Source: Fidelibacterota bacterium (GTDB lineage Bacteria; Fidelibacterota; UBA8477; JABMPR01). Taken from it: a DNA stretch of 64,000 bases. Each line of letters opens with the position of its first letter. The stretch's first letter is position 1. The notes beneath the pieces are model-generated. The model did not search any database, was not told where the DNA came from, and saw nothing but the letters and a program-made list of their open reading frames with translations. Of the stretch, positions 18,919 through 27,905 are shown in pieces. The stretch lies in assembly GCA_016784025.1 (NCBI GenBank), contig JADHVL010000018.1, forward strand, positions 1 through 64,000, written 5' to 3'. The translations under genes were made by a program, and so were the position numbers.

Positions 18919-20190
18919 GTGGTGAATCCGGATTCTAAATCTGTTTTCGATTACATCTTCGGATTAACGGTACCTGGTGTCAAACTCGAATTGTCCCGGG
19001 TTGTCGAATTCATGAATCGGCTGGGTAATCCTCATACTGCCTATCCTGTTATTCATATTGCTGGAACCAACGGAAAAGGCTCCACCGCAGCCATGTTGGC
19101 CGCTATTCTCAGCGCTTATGGCAAAAAGACTGGATTGTTCACTTCGCCACATTTGATCACACCCAATGAGCGTATTCGGGTAGGGAATACCCTGGTCTCT
19201 GATGAATTTATCATCAGCAAAGTTGAAGAATGGCGTGTTCATATAGACCGGTTGGGCATTACGTTTTTTGAAGTCCTCACAGCCCTGGGAATGGAATATT
19301 TTAAGCAACAATCAGTCGATTATGCAGTCATAGAAACTGGACTGGGTGGCCGGCTGGATGCCACCAATGTGGTGGATCCTGTGGCCAGCATTATTACCAG
19401 TGTGTCCATGGACCATGAGAATATTCTGGGCGACAATCTCGCTCAGATTGCAGGAGAAAAGGCAGGCATTGTTAAATCGGGGCGTCCCATTATTCTGGGG
19501 AAGAATACCCGTGTTGTCCAACAGGTCGTGGAGCAAAAGAGTCAACTGGTTTCTGCGCCCTATGTATATGTTCCAAATCAGGTCAAAATTGAGGCTATCA
19601 AGCCTCATGGGTTGTCACAACGTATCCGATGCACGAATGCTGGGCAAACCATTGAGGTTGAACTACCCCTGCTTGGACGTCATCAGGTGGAGAATTTCAC
19701 AAATGTACTGGCAGGTCTGGATGAATTAGGTTTCAATTTAGATGCTTCTATCATTCAAAAAGGTTTGGATGACATGATCTGGCAGGGTCGTATGCAAGCT
19801 CTGCAAAAAGAACCTCTTGTACTCTACGATGTTGCACATAATCCAGAGGGCCTTGCACGGTTGTTGGATTCGTTGCGAGAACTAGGTAGAGCAGATTCAA
19901 TAATTGTGGCAGCATTCAATGCGAGAAAAAACATCCAGCCTATGCTCGATCTGCTTAGTACGTGGTCAGGAGAGGTATTATTCACCGTCTTTCCAGGACA
20001 TTCTGCAGTTGAAAAGGAGACACTCATGCATTTGGGTATCCATCCCGATTTGATAGCATCTGATCTCCAGACAGCGTATACGCGATCACTTGAACTGAGA
20101 TCGAATGAGCGTCAATCCATCTGCTTCATCGGAAGTCACTATTTGGCTGAGTCTCTCTTTCCCATGTTTGATAATTCTCATCAGAATTGA
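18919..20190 (+). CDS. folC: Folylpolyglutamate synthase / dihydrofolate synthase
   Basis: A 423-residue Mur-ligase-like enzyme that adds glutamate to dihydropteroate or folates using ATP. The P-loop GTNGKGSTAAM lies at about 49-59, followed by GLFTSPHL and the substrate segment ETGLGGRLDATNVV. The Mg/ATP region VSMDHENILGD and the C-terminal ligase domain with VLYDVAHNPEGL follow. The start is GTG with an AGGGAA site upstream. It is likely co-transcribed with the amidase and murI; the gap to murI is 42 bases. No accD or sporulation-type neighbours are present. Confidence 0.96.
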   Translation: MVNPDSKSVFDYIFGLTVPGVKLELSRVVEFMNRLGNPHTAYPVIHIAGTNGKGSTAAMLAAILSAYGKKTGLFTSPHLITPNERIRVGNTLVSDEFIISKVEEWRVHIDRLGITFFEVLTALGMEYFKQQSVDYAVIETGLGGRLDATNVVDPVASIITSVSMDHENILGDNLAQIAGEKAGIVKSGRPIILGKNTRVVQQVVEQKSQLVSAPYVYVPNQVKIEAIKPHGLSQRIRCTNAGQTIEVELPLLGRHQVENFTNVLAGLDELGFNLDASIIQKGLDDMIWQGRMQALQKEPLVLYDVAHNPEGLARLLDSLRELGRADSIIVAAFNARKNIQPMLDLLSTWSGEVLFTVFPGHSAVEKETLMHLGIHPDLIASDLQTAYTRSLELRSNERQSICFIGSHYLAESLFPMFDNSHQN

Positions 20191-20323
20191 GTTTCCACTT
20201 CAGATGAAAAAAAGTGTTTTTGGAATTCACCGCGCCTTTATGGGCTCCGGTAAATGTTGAGAGCAAGCCAGAATTGTATCTGGAGTCTATATCACACAGA
20301 GAAATAATAAATTAGATTTTTAA

Positions 20324-20351
20324 TTGACAAGGTATAGGTCTGGTTTAAATT
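20324..20351 (+). promoter_or_regulatory. Probable sigma-70 type promoter upstream of rho
   Basis: A perfect TTGACA (20324-20329) is followed, after a 16-base spacer, by TAAATT (20346-20351), matching four of six bases of the standard -10 box. The predicted start leaves an untranslated leader of roughly 100 bases before the rho ATG at 20457. rho genes in several bacteria are autoregulated through their leader; the sequence here does not show a clear attenuator stem. Confidence 0.5.
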
Positions 20352-20456
20352 CACCTTAGCAATTCAAACGCTGAATATGCAGATTTAATCTCCCAACAAT
20401 ACTTTTTTACAGAAATTTAACAAAAATATCAATCACAAAAGAACAGGTTTATTTCA

Positions 20457-21710
20457 ATGAGTTTAACCATTACCCAACTTCTGAAAATGAAGTTGAAAGA
20501 GTTGGCAGATATTGCCCAGGAATTGGCAGTACCAGCAGTCAGTGGTCAGAAAAAGATGGATCTTATCGAAGCCATCATCGAAGCCCAAACGGAGAGCGCC
20601 GGAATGATGTTTTCCAAGGGCGTTTTAGAAATCTTGCCCGATGGATACGGCTTTCTCAGGGATGCTGACAATAATTATCTGGCTGGCGCCCATGACATCT
20701 ATGTCTCACCGTCTCAAATCAAACGATTCGGATTACGTACAGGACAAATAGTCTGGGGTCAGGTTCGCCCACCTAAGGACAATGAGCGCTATTTCGCTCT
20801 GCTCAAGATTGAGGCGATCAATTATCAGAATCCCGAAGAAGGCAGAATAGTTCCTCAGTTTGACACACTAATTCCCCTCTATGCTGACACCAAATTGACT
20901 CTGGAACGTGGTCCTAAAAGTTATTCTATGCGTGTTATGGATTTGATAAGCCCTGTGGGTAAAGGTCAGCGAGGTCTTATAACTGCTCAACCCAAAACAG
21001 GTAAAACAATCCTGCTTCAGGATATTGCAAACTCCATCGTTCAAAATCATCCTGATGTTACTCTTATCGTCCTGCTCATTGATGAACGACCTGAAGAAGT
21101 GACGGATATGCGCCGTATGGTTGATTCTGAGGTGATCGCATCTACTTTTGACGAGCCACCAGAGCGCCATGTTCAAGTCGCGGATATGGTCCTTAATAAA
21201 GCAAAATGTATGGTAGAGTTTGGCAAAGATGTGGTCATTCTTCTGGATAGTCTGACGCGTCTTGCCCGTGCTCACAATGCGGTTATCCCCCATAGTGGTA
21301 AGATTTTATCTGGTGGTATTGATTCCAATGCCCTCCATCGTCCCAAGCGCTTCTTTGGTGCCGCTAGAAATGTGGAGCATGGTGGTAGCTTAACCATCAT
21401 GGCCACCGCGCTTATTGAAACTGGATCCCGTATGGATGATGTAATTTTTGAAGAGTTCAAAGGTACAGGTAACATGGAATTGGTCCTCGATCGTCGTCTC
21501 AGTGATCGTCGAATCTATCCTGCTATCGATATCAATCGATCTGGTACCAGAAAAGAAGAACTGCTTCTTTCCAAGGCTGAGCTTTCAAGAACCTGGATAT
21601 TGAGAAAATTGCTCAACGAGATGACCCCTGTTGAAGCCATGGAATTTCTCCTGGAACGGATGCAGCGCTCCAGCACCAACAAAGAGTTTATTCAGACGAT
21701 GAATTCATAG
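20457..21710 (+). CDS. rho: Transcription termination factor Rho
   Basis: A 417-residue hexameric RNA helicase that terminates transcription. Order of parts: Rho N-terminal helical domain (about 1-45), CSD-like RNA-binding domain (about 50-120, [15 protein letters not shown]), then the ATPase core. The core has Walker A in QPKTGKT (about 178-184), Walker B in [13 protein letters not shown] (about 259-271), the Q-loop region [20 protein letters not shown] (20 residues) and the arginine-rich [14 protein letters not shown]. It has no long insertion between domains, unlike some actinobacterial or Bacteroidota Rho proteins. It stands as a single-gene unit between a candidate promoter and a strong terminator. 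Confidence 0.98.
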   Translation: MSLTITQLLKMKLKELADIAQELAVPAVSGQKKMDLIEAIIEAQTESAGMMFSKGVLEILPDGYGFLRDADNNYLAGAHDIYVSPSQIKRFGLRTGQIVWGQVRPPKDNERYFALLKIEAINYQNPEEGRIVPQFDTLIPLYADTKLTLERGPKSYSMRVMDLISPVGKGQRGLITAQPKTGKTILLQDIANSIVQNHPDVTLIVLLIDERPEEVTDMRRMVDSEVIASTFDEPPERHVQVADMVLNKAKCMVEFGKDVVILLDSLTRLARAHNAVIPHSGKILSGGIDSNALHRPKRFFGAARNVEHGGSLTIMATALIETGSRMDDVIFEEFKGTGNMELVLDRRLSDRRIYPAIDINRSGTRKEELLLSKAELSRTWILRKLLNEMTPVEAMEFLLERMQRSSTNKEFIQTMNS

Positions 21711-21738
21711 CTGAAAAGCATTTTACATACTGAAAATT

Positions 21739-21780
21739 GAGGGGCGTGGATAGAATTCTACGCTCCTCTTTTTTGTTTTG
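21739..21780 (+). terminator. Rho-independent terminator after rho
   Basis: The arms GAGGGGCGT (21739-21747) and ACGCTCCTC (21760-21768) form a nine-pair stem with one G-T wobble and a 12-base loop. A run of eight T follows directly. It lies 28 bases beyond the rho stop codon. Confidence 0.9.
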
Positions 21781-21893
21781 AATCCACTCGCTTTTGATAT
21801 GAATAAATTCCAATTCAATGCTCCACCTTTCACTTGCCTAGAGCGGGGGGGTGCGGATATATTGCGCGGCTTTATATGAGGAGGAGAGAGGAA

Positions 21894-23081
21894 ATGAGTT
21901 TCACTAAAAGAATCAATGCTTTACAACCCTCAGCCACAATGGCTGTTATGGAAGCTGCTACGCGTTTACGTGAGCAAGGTGTTGATATCATATCCTTTGG
22001 TGCAGGCGAGCCTGATTTCGATACACCTGACTATATTATCTCTGCAGCAAACAAAGCACTTGCTGAAGGTCATACACGCTATACGGCAGCCTCTGGAACA
22101 AAAAGCCTCAAGCAATCCATTGTAGACAAACTAAAGCGGGAAAATGGACTGGATTACGAGATCAACCAAATTGTGGTTTCCAATGGTGGTAAGCATTCTC
22201 TTTTCAATATAATGATGACCCTTTTTGATGAAGGTGACGAGGTTATCATTCTCTCCCCATATTGGGTGACTTATCCTGAGGTAGTAAAATTAAGCGGTGC
22301 TGATCCAGTCTATGTAGAGACGTCAGAAGAAGACGGATTTCAAATCACAAGTGAACAGTTGCTTCAAGCAGTATCAGATAAAACCAAAGGGATTATCGTC
22401 AACACGCCCTCAAATCCCAGTGGCGGAGTGCTGAATCGTGAAAGCCTGAAAGCGATTGTCGATGTGGCTACATCAAATGATTTGTGGCTCATTAGCGATG
22501 AATGTTACGAAGCTCTTGTATATGATGGGGAACATCTGAGCCTGGCAGGGTTTGAAGGTGCCTATGAAAAGACGGTTACTGTACAGACGATGTCCAAAGT
22601 TTATGCCATGACCGGATGGCGAATCGGCTATACAGCCTCTTCAGCAAAACTTGCAGCTGCCATGGGTAAATTTCAAGGTCAAGCAACGGGATGTCCGAAT
22701 TCCATCGCCCAGTTTGCCTCTGAGGTAGCATTGAGGGAGGATCACACCGAACTGTCGAATTGGAGAGCCCAATTTGTTGATCGCCGGAATTATATGGTTC
22801 AAACCTTAAACGAAATGCCCGGTGTTAAGTGTCTTTTGCCAGAAGGTGCATTCTATGTTTTTCCAAAGATTTCAGGTCTCTTTGGTAAGAAGGCTGGCGA
22901 TGTTGAAATCAAAAATGACATGGATCTGACAAAATATTTATTGGATGAAGCTCATATTACAGTAGTTCCTGGCGCAGCTTTCGGGGCCCCGGAACACGTA
23001 AGATTGTCCTATGCAACATCCATGGACGCTATAAAAACAGGTCTTCGCAGGTTTGCGGACGCTGTTGCTAAATTGAATTGA
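21894..23081 (+). CDS. Class I pyridoxal-phosphate aminotransferase (aspartate aminotransferase-like)
   Basis: A 395-residue cytoplasmic aminotransferase of fold type I, subgroup I-gamma like Bacillus AspB. Seen are [12 protein letters not shown] near the front, NTPSNPSGG (substrate carboxylate region), [12 protein letters not shown] (PLP ring Asp/Tyr) and the PLP Lys in [14 protein letters not shown] (about 235). The C-terminal Arg is in [10 protein letters not shown]. It most likely transfers the amino group between aspartate and 2-oxoglutarate, but prephenate or other substrates are possible. The start at 21894 has a strong GGAGGAGAGAGG region; an upstream frame extension to 21834 lacks one. 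rpmE follows after 19 bases. Confidence 0.95.
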   Translation: MSFTKRINALQPSATMAVMEAATRLREQGVDIISFGAGEPDFDTPDYIISAANKALAEGHTRYTAASGTKSLKQSIVDKLKRENGLDYEINQIVVSNGGKHSLFNIMMTLFDEGDEVIILSPYWVTYPEVVKLSGADPVYVETSEEDGFQITSEQLLQAVSDKTKGIIVNTPSNPSGGVLNRESLKAIVDVATSNDLWLISDECYEALVYDGEHLSLAGFEGAYEKTVTVQTMSKVYAMTGWRIGYTASSAKLAAAMGKFQGQATGCPNSIAQFASEVALREDHTELSNWRAQFVDRRNYMVQTLNEMPGVKCLLPEGAFYVFPKISGLFGKKAGDVEIKNDMDLTKYLLDEAHITVVPGAAFGAPEHVRLSYATSMDAIKTGLRRFADAVAKLN

Positions 23082-23100
23082 TGAAGGGAGTACCCATAAA

Positions 23101-23313
23101 ATGAAACCAGGAATCCATCCTAAATACGAGTTGCACAAGGTTGCTTGTGCCTGCGGGAATAGTTTTGAGACCTATACCACGGTTGGTGAGCTGCATATAG
23201 AAATTTGCAACGAATGTCACCCATATTTTACTGGAAAACAGAAATTGTTGGATACGGCTGGTCGTATTGATAAGTTCCGTAAAAAATATGGAACAGCTGA
23301 AAAAGCTAAATAG
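23101..23313 (+). CDS. rpmE: 50S ribosomal protein L31 (zinc-binding type)
   Basis: A 70-residue ribosomal protein with the L31 opening MKPGIHPKY. It has the zinc-binding cysteines of the C+ form: CACGNSF (two Cys about 16 and 18) and [13 protein letters not shown] (two Cys about 37 and 40). The closing region [11 protein letters not shown] is typical. A GGGAG site lies upstream. Keeping the cysteines suggests zinc is usually available, or that a zinc-free paralogue exists elsewhere. It is followed closely by the DUF1385 gene and prfA, a common rpmE-DUF1385-prfA neighbourhood in diverse bacteria. Confidence 0.98.
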   Translation: MKPGIHPKYELHKVACACGNSFETYTTVGELHIEICNECHPYFTGKQKLLDTAGRIDKFRKKYGTAEKAK

Positions 23314-23331
23314 ATCCGTTACAAAGCTGAT

Positions 23332-24327
23332 TTGACGCCCAAACGCTCATTTCGCGTTTTTACCCAGGCATTTCTTACCGCCCAACAAACTATTTTGGTC
23401 GGTGGGCAAGCTATCATTGAAGGTGTAATGATGCGCGTGCCTGGAGCATATGCTATTGCTGTGAGAAATCCCAAAGGTGAGATTATTACCAGACGCCAGG
23501 AATTCATTTCACTTACAGAAAAGATCGCCCTATTTAAGAAACCCGTCCTGCGCGGCATGATCGCACTTTTCGAGTCTATGAAGATGGGTATCGGTACGCT
23601 CAATGAGTCTGCCGAAATCGCCTATGAGGAAGAAAGCTCGGCTGAGATGACAATGAAGGACAAGGTTTTATCCTTCCTTGGCACCATGCTGGCCTTAACG
23701 ATCGGACTGGGTCTTTTCTTTGTGACACCACTGTTTGTCACAGGCAACTTGCTCAATCTCTCAGAAACGGCATTTACTTTTAATGTCGTATCAGGAATTA
23801 TCAGAATCGCCTTATTCCTGGCTTATCTCTGGGGTATATCGCTCCTGGATGATGTGAAAAGACTCTTTCAATATCACGGTGCTGAGCATAAGGCAGTATA
23901 CACTTTTGAAGCTGGTAAGGCATTGGATCTAGATTCTGCAAGACCCTTTCAAACTCAGCATCCACGTTGCGGTACCAGTTTTATTTTTATAGTGCTTTTG
24001 TCCTCCATTATCATGTTTGCCTTTATCGACAGCATTGTGAAACTATTTGCCGGCGAAATGACACTACAGATAAGATTACTCACACATCTGCCATTAATCC
24101 CACTGGTTGCTGGAGTTGGATATGAAATTTTGAAGTTAAGCTCAAAATATCGTCATATCGCCTGGGTGAGAGCATTATCAGCTCCAGGTATCTGGCTACA
24201 GAACATCACAACCCGAGAACCTGATGATGACCAGCTCACCGTAGCCCTTGAATCACTCAAGTTTGCTTTTGGTGATGATCTGGAGAAATATCAGGGTCAA
24301 TCTTTTGTCGCAGAGGCTATCGACTAA
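23332..24327 (+). CDS. DUF1385 family membrane protein (YqhQ-like)
   Basis: A 331-residue polytopic membrane protein with the family hallmark [12 protein letters not shown] (about 24-35), the core [13 protein letters not shown] and the following [11 protein letters not shown]. About four to five transmembrane segments lie between 110 and 270. Its function is not established; the conserved His/Glu/Cys suggests metal binding. The start is TTG at 23332 with a poor ribosome-binding site; no other start fits before the GGQAIIEG motif. Its stop shares one base with the prfA start (TAATG). Confidence 0.9.
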   Translation: MTPKRSFRVFTQAFLTAQQTILVGGQAIIEGVMMRVPGAYAIAVRNPKGEIITRRQEFISLTEKIALFKKPVLRGMIALFESMKMGIGTLNESAEIAYEEESSAEMTMKDKVLSFLGTMLALTIGLGLFFVTPLFVTGNLLNLSETAFTFNVVSGIIRIALFLAYLWGISLLDDVKRLFQYHGAEHKAVYTFEAGKALDLDSARPFQTQHPRCGTSFIFIVLLSSIIMFAFIDSIVKLFAGEMTLQIRLLTHLPLIPLVAGVGYEILKLSSKYRHIAWVRALSAPGIWLQNITTREPDDDQLTVALESLKFAFGDDLEKYQGQSFVAEAID

Positions 24328-25391
24328 TGTTACTGGATAAACTTCCTGATCTTAAAGTGAAGTTTAAAGAACTCGAGGGTCAGCTTTCTGATCCTGAGAT
24401 CATGACCAATAATCGCAGGTATGCGAAAATAGCCCGCGAGCACAACGAATTATCCCACGTTTTAGAAGTATTTCATAGTTATGAAGAGCTCATGACCAAC
24501 ATCGAAGAGGGTGAATCTATCCTCCAGGGTGATGATGATGAACTTAAAGAAATCGTTCGGGAAGAGCTGGACGATACTATTGCTGAAAAAGCCAAATTGG
24601 AAGACGACTTAAAAATTCTTTTGATCCCTATTGATCCCCTGGATCAAGGAGCGGCCATTCTTGAAATTAGAGCTGGAGCCGGTGGTGACGAAGCTGCCTT
24701 GTTTGCCTCGGATCTGGTTCGCATGTATCTGCGTTATACTGAAACCAACAACTGGAAACACGAGTTTATCACTTTAAACGAGCTGGGTGGAGGGGGCACG
24801 AAAGAAGCCATCATCCAGGTGACAGGTGAAAATGCTTATGGGACTTTGAAATTTGAGAGCGGTGTTCATCGGGTTCAACGTATTCCACAGACTGAGAGTA
24901 GTGGCCGAATTCACACCTCAGCCGCCACTGTGGCTGTTTTACCGGAAGCCGAAGAGGTTGATGTTGAAATCAACACTGGAGATTTAAGAATTGACACCTT
25001 CCGTGCCAGTGGTGCAGGAGGACAGCACGTCAATAAAACTGAATCTGCAATCCGCATTACACATATTCCGACTGGTATGGTTGTTTCCTGTCAGGATGAA
25101 ACTTCTCAGCATAAGAACAAAGACAAGGCGATGAAAGTTTTGCGTGCCCGTATGCTGGCTGCTGAACATGAGAAACATGATAGTGAAGTTGCTGCCATGC
25201 GTAAAACTCTTGTTTCTACAGGTGATAGAAGTGCCAAGATCAGAACCTACAACTATCCACAGGGCCGAGTGACAGATCACAGGATCAACTTGACCCTATA
25301 TCGTTTGGAAGAAATTACCAATGGTGATCTTTCTGAGCTTCATGAAAAACTCGTGGCGGCGGAGATGGTCAATCGACTGGAGTCACTTTAA
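24327..25391 (+). CDS. prfA: Peptide chain release factor 1
   Basis: A 354-residue class I release factor that recognises UAA and UAG stop codons. The peptidyl-tRNA hydrolysis motif [18 protein letters not shown] lies at about 229-246. The stop-codon-reading tripeptide region reads [15 protein letters not shown], where PQT fits the P-x-T of RF1 (SPF would mark RF2). Length and domain order are normal. Translation is probably coupled to the DUF1385 gene (TAATG). No prmC methylase gene, which often follows prfA, is present here; a PepSY membrane gene follows instead. Confidence 0.98.
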   Translation: MLLDKLPDLKVKFKELEGQLSDPEIMTNNRRYAKIAREHNELSHVLEVFHSYEELMTNIEEGESILQGDDDELKEIVREELDDTIAEKAKLEDDLKILLIPIDPLDQGAAILEIRAGAGGDEAALFASDLVRMYLRYTETNNWKHEFITLNELGGGGTKEAIIQVTGENAYGTLKFESGVHRVQRIPQTESSGRIHTSAATVAVLPEAEEVDVEINTGDLRIDTFRASGAGGQHVNKTESAIRITHIPTGMVVSCQDETSQHKNKDKAMKVLRARMLAAEHEKHDSEVAAMRKTLVSTGDRSAKIRTYNYPQGRVTDHRINLTLYRLEEITNGDLSELHEKLVAAEMVNRLESL

Positions 25392-25393
25392 GC

Positions 25394-25810
25394 ATGGGTT
25401 CCTCTCGATCGATGCGCACCTGGCGCAAGTTTCATAGATATACATTTGGTTATAGTAAATGGATTAGTCTGGTTTCAGTTGTACTGCTTCTTGTCATTTC
25501 GATTACGGGTATTCTGCTTGTCCACCAGGATGAATTGAAGCCCATCCAGAAGTCTCGAGTACCCCTCAGTGTACTTCCCAGTCACTATGAGAATCGGCTA
25601 GAGATCACTCGGGATAGACAGGGTACTAAAGAAATATTCGCCGAAGAGAAGAGTGTCCCGCTGCGTTGGGTCATTCTTGATCTTCATACAGGTGATTTTT
25701 TTGGAAAATATGGATTTCTTCTCTATGATGTGCTGGCAGTAGTTATGCTGGTCATGGGGAGTACCGGTATTTACATGTATTTTAAAATTAGAAAAAACAG
25801 CTTGTTTTAG
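25394..25810 (+). CDS. PepSY-associated transmembrane protein
   Basis: A 138-residue protein with two transmembrane helices (about 24-44 and 110-130) flanking a small periplasmic domain. Features are an N-terminal WRKFHRYTFGYSKW, the first helix ending ITGILLVHQDELKP, and DLHTGDFFGKYGFLLYDVLA before the second helix. This matches the short PepSY-TM family, which in some genomes accompanies iron uptake or reductase systems. Its position two bases after prfA suggests co-transcription. No further function can be deduced. Confidence 0.8.
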   Translation: MGSSRSMRTWRKFHRYTFGYSKWISLVSVVLLLVISITGILLVHQDELKPIQKSRVPLSVLPSHYENRLEITRDRQGTKEIFAEEKSVPLRWVILDLHTGDFFGKYGFLLYDVLAVVMLVMGSTGIYMYFKIRKNSLF

Positions 25811-25821
25811 AAGGGGATGAC

Positions 25822-26319
25822 ATGTTTAAACACGCACTATTGATGGTAGTATTAATTCTAAGTCTTGGTTTGATGGCCTGTAGTTCTGAGACTGCAGAAG
25901 TAGCTGGAGATCAATTTGGACAGAGCCTGACCATGACCAAAGTAACACCGGTTGCAGAGGTATTTACCCAAGCTCAGGATTTGAATGGTCAGATGGTTCG
26001 CGTCTCTGGTACAGTGACTGATCTATGCAAACATAAAGGTTGCTGGATGCAGGTGAGTGACGGCCAAAATGTTTTAACAGTTCGCTTTAAAGATGAAGCT
26101 TTTATCATTCCAGCCACCGCTGTGGGTCGCAATGTTGATATGGAAGGACTCTTCATCGCAGAAAAAACCTCAAATCCCATAGGCTCACATCAGGCTTGTG
26201 CAGAAGGTGGAGAACATACTGGTGAGGGAGGCTGCGAAAGCGAGCGTGCTGAAAAGACAGTGAACAAAGTAGCCGATATTCGATATACCATGGTCTCAAC
26301 TGGTTTGGTTCTTTCATAA
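25822..26319 (+). CDS. DUF4920 lipoprotein
   Basis: A 165-residue lipoprotein (lipobox LMAC, Cys about 20). The mature part has a DUF4920 OB-fold-like domain with VRVSGTVTDLCKHKGCWMQV (20 residues, about 60-79), followed by VRFKDEAFIIPATAVGRNV. The CKHKGCW motif is the family signature. A Cys/Glu/Gly-rich loop (about 125-143, with CAEGGEHTGEGGCE) could bind metal. The family is found in the envelope of FCB bacteria with unknown role. It lies 11 bases after the PepSY gene, and an AGGGGATG-type site precedes its start. Confidence 0.85.
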   Translation: MFKHALLMVVLILSLGLMACSSETAEVAGDQFGQSLTMTKVTPVAEVFTQAQDLNGQMVRVSGTVTDLCKHKGCWMQVSDGQNVLTVRFKDEAFIIPATAVGRNVDMEGLFIAEKTSNPIGSHQACAEGGEHTGEGGCESERAEKTVNKVADIRYTMVSTGLVLS

Positions 26320-26352
26320 AGTTTATTTCCATCTGTAACGACTGAGCAGAAA

Positions 26353-26964
26353 TTGCATCCAATTAAACGTGAATTGACAACTGAAGAGACGCCGGAGCTC
26401 ATCCAGGCAGCTCGAGATGGAAACCGGAAGGTTCAGTCACAACTAGTGACGATGTATTCTTCCCGTATCTATAATCTGGGTCTGCGTATGCTGCGAAATA
26501 ATGAAGATGCTGAAGATATGCTTCAGGAAACCTTCATTACAGCATTTCAAAAGATTCACACTTTTAAGGGTAAATCCAGCTTCTATACATGGATATACCG
26601 AATTGGTGTGAATATCGCTCTCGGCAAATTGCGAAAGCAATCCAGGATGCAGATATCCTACTCCATTCAGGAACCGGATTTCGAAAATCTCCATGGTCTG
26701 AAAATAGCAGATTGGCCAGATTATATCGAAACCAAAGTTTCCGATGAAGAGTTTAAGATTGCTCTCAAAGTCGCTCTGGATGATCTGGACGAAAAGTATC
26801 GTTCAGTATTTGTTTTGAGAGATTTGGAAGAACTGTCCACGGCGAAAACAGCAGAAATCCTGGAGCTTTCTGAAAGCAATGTGAAGGTAAGACTTATGCG
26901 GGCCAGACTATTTTTAAGGGACCGTATGACTTCCTTTTTAAAACGTGAAGGTTGGTTGGTATAA
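26353..26964 (+). CDS. ECF-type RNA polymerase sigma factor
   Basis: A 203-residue sigma-70 family regulator. Region 2 spans about 25-95 (MLRNNEDAEDMLQETFITAF, 20 residues; then FYTWIYRIGVNIALGKLRK). Region 4 spans about 135-195 (VFVLRDLEELSTAKTAEILE, 20 residues; then SESNVKVRLMRAR). It directs RNA polymerase to a stress or envelope regulon. The start is a TTG at 26353; no nearby ATG fits before region 2. The stop shares one base with the start of the anti-sigma-like gene (TAATG), so the pair is stoichiometrically coupled. Confidence 0.94.
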   Translation: MHPIKRELTTEETPELIQAARDGNRKVQSQLVTMYSSRIYNLGLRMLRNNEDAEDMLQETFITAFQKIHTFKGKSSFYTWIYRIGVNIALGKLRKQSRMQISYSIQEPDFENLHGLKIADWPDYIETKVSDEEFKIALKVALDDLDEKYRSVFVLRDLEELSTAKTAEILELSESNVKVRLMRARLFLRDRMTSFLKREGWLV

Positions 26965-27215
26965 TGAAACCGAAACATGATGTAGAGCTGCAAAAGAAAA
27001 TCTGTCTGGATTTCGGTGCGGATATCGGCTCTGAATTATGTCAGGAAGTAGGTTTGCTCATGGAGGAATGTCCAGAGTGTAAAGTCTACTATGATACTAT
27101 GCAACGTTCCGTCAAGCTGTATAAGGTTGTGGAAGATGAATGTGAGCTTCCTAAGTCTGTATCCGAACGCCTCTTCAAAGTATTAGATCTAGATCAGTTG
27201 AAGAAGGACGTTTAA
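26964..27215 (+). CDS. Cys-rich anti-sigma-like protein
   Basis: An 83-residue soluble protein whose ATG overlaps the sigma gene stop. It has five cysteines (about 14, 26, 36, 39 and 60). The pair ECPEC sits where zinc-binding anti-sigma (ZAS) domains have their CxxC, but the His four residues before it is Leu here, so zinc binding would need another ligand (His5 or another Cys). No transmembrane helix is seen. By position and CxxC it is probably the cognate anti-sigma factor, possibly redox-sensing as in RsrA/ChrR-type proteins. This is inference. Confidence 0.7.
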   Translation: MKPKHDVELQKKICLDFGADIGSELCQEVGLLMEECPECKVYYDTMQRSVKLYKVVEDECELPKSVSERLFKVLDLDQLKKDV

Positions 27216-27219
27216 AAAA

Positions 27220-27474
27220 ATGGCAGCAACCACAGCACTAACAAAAAAAGTAATTATGTTTACCACCCCAACTTGTTCACATTGTACCACTGCCAAACGG
27301 TATTTGAGAGAGAAAGGGATTAAGTTTAAAGAGATCGATGTCAGCAGAAATCAAAAGGCTGCTCAAGATATGTTAAGAAAAACAGGTCAACAGGGCGTAC
27401 CACAGCTGTGGATTAATAATCGTCCCGTCGTTGGCTTTGATAGAAATAGAATCAATAGTTTATTAGGGTTATAG
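27220..27474 (+). CDS. Glutaredoxin (NrdH/Grx3-like)
   Basis: An 84-residue thioredoxin-fold protein with the dithiol active site CSHC in TTPTCSHCTTAKRYLREKG (about 16-34). The cis-Pro motif GVPQLWINN and VVGFDRNRI follow. It reduces protein or small-molecule disulfides in the cytoplasm. It lies four bases after the anti-sigma-like gene and ten before groES, in an apparent sigma-antisigma-grx-groES operon. That context suggests thiol-stress control, though this is inferred. Confidence 0.93.
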   Translation: MAATTALTKKVIMFTTPTCSHCTTAKRYLREKGIKFKEIDVSRNQKAAQDMLRKTGQQGVPQLWINNRPVVGFDRNRINSLLGL

Positions 27475-27483
27475 GAGAAAGAA

Positions 27484-27753
27484 ATGAAAATTCAACCTTT
27501 AGATGATCGTGTATTAGTTGTTCCTGCAGGTGAAGAAGAAACAACAGCTTCAGGCATCATTATTCCAGATACTGCCAAAGAAAAACCACGTCGTGGTAGT
27601 GTTGCAGCCGTGGGTAATGATGAAGAATTGCAGGAATTGATCAAAGAGGGTGATGTTATCCTCTATGGTAAATATGCTGGCGATGAACTCGCATATGATG
27701 GGACTGACTATCTCATCCTTAACCGGAGTGATATTCTGGCCAAACTCAGCTAA
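27484..27753 (+). CDS. groES: Co-chaperonin GroES
   Basis: An 89-residue GroES, slightly short of the usual 95-97. It has the opening PLDDRVLVVPAGEEETTASG (20 residues), the mobile loop ending GIIIPDTAKEKPRRG, and the C-terminal YDGTDYLILNRSDILAKL. It caps GroEL in protein folding. No groEL follows: a terminator lies 26 bases after the stop codon, so the partner must be encoded elsewhere. No CIRCE-type inverted repeat was seen upstream. An AGGAG site precedes the ATG. Confidence 0.98.
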   Translation: MKIQPLDDRVLVVPAGEEETTASGIIIPDTAKEKPRRGSVAAVGNDEELQELIKEGDVILYGKYAGDELAYDGTDYLILNRSDILAKLS

Positions 27754-27775
27754 TTACGAGTTACAATTGAAAATT

Positions 27776-27802
27776 AAAGGGAGCGTAATGCTCCCTTTTT
27801 TT
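27776..27802 (+). terminator. Rho-independent terminator after groES
   Basis: A perfect six-pair GC-rich stem, GGGAGC (27779-27784) with GCTCCC (27790-27795), has a five-base loop, is extended by three A-T pairs (AAA before, TTT after) and runs into a stretch of seven T. It ends the operon that includes the sigma factor, anti-sigma-like protein, glutaredoxin and groES. Confidence 0.95.
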
Positions 27803-27905
27803 GTCCCCCTCCGCAGAATATCAACCATTTCAAAATAGTTTGTCACTTCGCTCTCATGCCACACTCAAAGGATATGCTCGAAAATGCTATCCTGAGAGGG
27901 GATTT

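Noticed and set aside
20352..20456. Riboswitch or attenuator in the rho leader
   Set aside because: No convincing stem pairs or known riboswitch core were visible in the AT-rich leader.
27754..27905. Extended start of the CoA-disulfide reductase-like protein at 27801
   Set aside because: It would begin at the groES terminator and lacks a ribosome-binding site; the FAD motif starts right after 27906.
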